Below, piece after piece: positions 62,250 to 64,000 of a DNA stretch of 64,000 nucleotides. A program made the position numbers and the translations under genes. Under the pieces are notes generated by a model that made no database searches, had not been told where the DNA came from, and worked only from the letters and a program-made list of their open reading frames with translations. Source of the stretch: Ketobacter sp963922875 (GTDB taxonomy: Bacteria; Pseudomonadota; Gammaproteobacteria; Pseudomonadales; Ketobacteraceae); contig CAWUJH010000003.1 of the NCBI GenBank assembly GCA_963922875.1, forward strand, positions 434,001 through 498,000, read 5' to 3'. Each line of letters opens with the position of its first letter. The stretch's first letter is position 1.

Positions 62250-63589
62250 TACACCAATTCAATCTCAAAAACATCGCCCACTTCTTCCGCCAAACTGCTT
62301 ACTTCCTTAGATTGCTTTTCAACAAAGCCACTCAACGACTCAGTGGAACATAGTTCAATTCGATCCAACATAAAACGGGTAACCCGAACTTTTGCCCAAG
62401 GACCCATCAAGCCAAAGGTAATAACTATCATAAAACTATTACTCACCATAATCCAAAGCAAAGATATGAATGGAATGTATCCCTGTAAACTGTGGTGTTG
62501 TGCCAAACAAACATGGTCTAACAAAATATTTGTGCGACGACTTTTGAAGTAGGCACGAGTAGAAATGATGTATATGAAAGTTATGATTAAAAGAGTAAAT
62601 ATTCCTAAATTAACAATGGCAACATTCAGCAAAAAACTATCTACCCATAAAGCAACAAGTGCCAATGTTGCCACCAGCCATTGAATATAAATTGCATAAA
62701 AGTGTTTCGCTCTGGCAGAAAACGAAAACTGCCCATGCCCATAACGAAAACTTCTAACCAGATAGCGCATATTAATAAAATCAAAGTAAGGTACTAAAAT
62801 TAAATATACTAAACAAAGAATCGCAAATGGGATAAGCAGATACGGGTTGTAGTAGGAATCTCCTTCCTCTTCAATGTCTTCAGAGGCATACCCATCATCA
62901 CTAAATGTGTCTGCTTCTGGAACATTTTCTGATTCTATGTTTTGGTTAAAATCGCCTGTATTTGGAGAAGCTTCTTGCTCCATTAAGTCGTGGCTTATCT
63001 CTTCGTCCTGATACATAACAGCTTCATCAGCATAGCTTTCGTAGTGGGGAATCCCAAAGTTCTGTTCCACCCATTCGCTATGATATGGCAGCGCCAGACT
63101 AGCTCCTACTAATGCCAACATAAACAACGGCGCCAAGTAGACTCGATAAGCACCAATATAATCACGATTGAATCCAAAACTAATACCATGCCATAGTGAA
63201 TAACGGGCTCGAAATGACAACATAAAAATCATCAGCATCGGCATCAGCGAAAAATAGGCGACTATAAACCCAGTAAAAACTATTGCCGCCATAGTAGTGC
63301 TGAGATTTTCTGATAACACATAAAGTAAAAGTAACAATATCGCGATGAGTCGGGTGCGAAAAAGCGCCCAAGGATTGGCAATGAACTGAAAACTGCCACC
63401 ACCAAGTTCCGTATTTGCGTAAAAATACTGAATCGAACGGATTTTCGCCCAGGGACTGTACAATCCAAGGGTTAACATGCTGAAAATATGATTTACAAAC
63501 CAAATCCCGAAGAATTCGCTAGCGTCTCCACTGAACTTAAAACGACATCTTTGGGGTTGCTTTTTCTCTAGGGTTTTATCTGCTGTCAT
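62249..63589 (-). CDS. YjgN/DUF898 family membrane protein
   Basis: This 446-residue protein starts best at ATG 63589 (a GTG at 63610 is possible). It shows the DUF898 repeat twice: FKFSGDASEFFGIWFVNHIF with LGLYSPWAKIRSIQYFYAN, and again near the end FGLMGPWAKVRVTRFMLDR. There are about eight membrane helices. A central acidic, low-complexity loop (about 190-245, rich in Glu, Asp and Ser) is unusual in length. The function of the family is unknown. It is coupled to the M48 protease gene downstream. Confidence 0.9.
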   Translation of the reverse strand: MTADKTLEKKQPQRCRFKFSGDASEFFGIWFVNHIFSMLTLGLYSPWAKIRSIQYFYANTELGGGSFQFIANPWALFRTRLIAILLLLLYVLSENLSTTMAAIVFTGFIVAYFSLMPMLMIFMLSFRARYSLWHGISFGFNRDYIGAYRVYLAPLFMLALVGASLALPYHSEWVEQNFGIPHYESYADEAVMYQDEEISHDLMEQEASPNTGDFNQNIESENVPEADTFSDDGYASEDIEEEGDSYYNPYLLIPFAILCLVYLILVPYFDFINMRYLVRSFRYGHGQFSFSARAKHFYAIYIQWLVATLALVALWVDSFLLNVAIVNLGIFTLLIITFIYIISTRAYFKSRRTNILLDHVCLAQHHSLQGYIPFISLLWIMVSNSFMIVITFGLMGPWAKVRVTRFMLDRIELCSTESLSGFVEKQSKEVSSLAEEVGDVFEIELV

Positions 63590-63709
63590 TAATGTTGCCC
63601 CAACGGCCACTCACATTGAACACAAGTTGGCATCGCATACTAACGTGGGAAAGCGGTCCCGAAAAATTGAAACCGCATCAATTAACCTAAATTGCGCAAA
63701 ATTTTCAGG

Positions 63710-63928
63710 TTATTTCCACTTTTTCATTGGAAGGCCTTCTTTATCTTTAAATGCACTGCAGCCTAACAATATCAGATCGACAAAGGCCCATATTCCCAGA
63801 CCACCAAGTGTTAACAATTGAGCAATGCCCGTACCCACTTTACCTACATAAAACCTATGAACACCGAAACAGCCCAAAAAAAAGCACATTAAGAACGCAG
63901 GCAAAATCATTTTATTGGAGTTTTCCAT
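63710..63928 (-). CDS. TM2 domain protein
   Basis: This 72-residue protein is a single TM2 domain: AFLMCFFLGCFGVHRFYVGK, GIAQLLTLGGLGIWAFVDLI and a short basic tail (GLPMKKWK). The GVHRFYxGK and GGxGIWxxxD motifs are diagnostic. Function unknown. It is read in the same direction as the YjgN/M48 pair but separated by 120 bases. The last 72 bases of the window hold nothing recognised. Confidence 0.9.
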   Translation of the reverse strand: MENSNKMILPAFLMCFFLGCFGVHRFYVGKVGTGIAQLLTLGGLGIWAFVDLILLGCSAFKDKEGLPMKKWK

Positions 63929-64000
63929 TTTCTATTCCTCTTCGGCACCAGCAAAATATAAAGATGTTTAAGCAGCGCAATACCTGCGAAAACATCACGA

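Noticed and set aside
1..64000. CRISPR arrays, tRNA/rRNA genes, insertion sequences and attachment sites
   Set aside because: None recognised on either strand: no regularly spaced repeat array, no transposase or integrase-like protein, no clover-leaf candidate noticed.

Overview
The window looks like chromosomal DNA from a free-living, probably marine gammaproteobacterium of moderate GC content. This rests on the gene families seen: a phasin, TesB, XthA, NnrU, YjgN/DUF898, a TIGR03545-type AsmA-like protein, a LexA-type repressor with an E. coli-like SOS box, and proteins with GlyGly-CTERM-like tails. No tRNA, rRNA, insertion sequence, integrase or CRISPR array was seen. The genus cannot be fixed by reading alone.

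Region 1 (1-4.55 kb) is mixed housekeeping: the start of an MFS/lysophospholipid-transporter-like gene with its TetR neighbour, a small lipase-like hydrolase paired with a CYTH protein, an unknown protein, and a secreted subtilase with a GlyGly-CTERM-like tail.

Region 2 (4.5-38.7 kb) is the main attraction: a large lipid-type polyketide/nonribosomal gene cluster. An MMPL/RND exporter (minus strand) diverges from a type II thioesterase, a fatty acyl-AMP ligase fused to an ACP, a two-module type I PKS (KS-AT-KR-ACP / KS-AT-DH-ER-KR-ACP), a one-module PKS (KS-AT-KR-ACP) and a terminal megasynthase (TubC-type docking, C, A, KR, PCP, TE). Behind these come a VolA-like lipase with a GlyGly-CTERM-like tail, a four-helix membrane protein, an outer-membrane beta-barrel and a LolA-like periplasmic protein. 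A convergent AraC-family regulator closes the region. By collinearity the FAAL loads a fatty acid and three malonyl extensions make a 3,7-dihydroxyacyl chain. The last module joins it to a unit that its A domain activates and its KR may reduce (an alpha-keto to alpha-hydroxy acid is the attractive model), and the TE releases it. The MMPL pump, LolA-like protein and barrel would carry the lipid across the envelope. A pair of 14-bp direct repeats exactly 21 bp apart lies upstream of the FAAL gene and is a candidate AraC-family operator.

Region 3 (38.7-51.2 kb) holds a LexA-like repressor behind a 42-bp near-perfect palindrome containing a perfect SOS box, a response regulator with a long helical region and a C-terminal membrane anchor, DUF4112 and two tandem DUF445 membrane proteins, an SCP2/UbiJ-like membrane protein, a phasin and companion, DUF1232, a solo ParA-type ATPase, DUF2845, a DUF1461-like protein, an AsmA-like TIGR03545-type protein and a DUF815 ATPase.

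Region 4 (51.2-64 kb) is ordinary metabolism and maintenance: a DnaQ-like exonuclease, an M16C protease, a metallophosphoesterase, a small lipoprotein, a CaiB/BaiF CoA-transferase, a Crp/Fnr regulator, exonuclease III, acyl-CoA thioesterase II, an NnrU-like protein, an M48 protease coupled to a YjgN/DUF898 membrane protein, and a TM2 protein.
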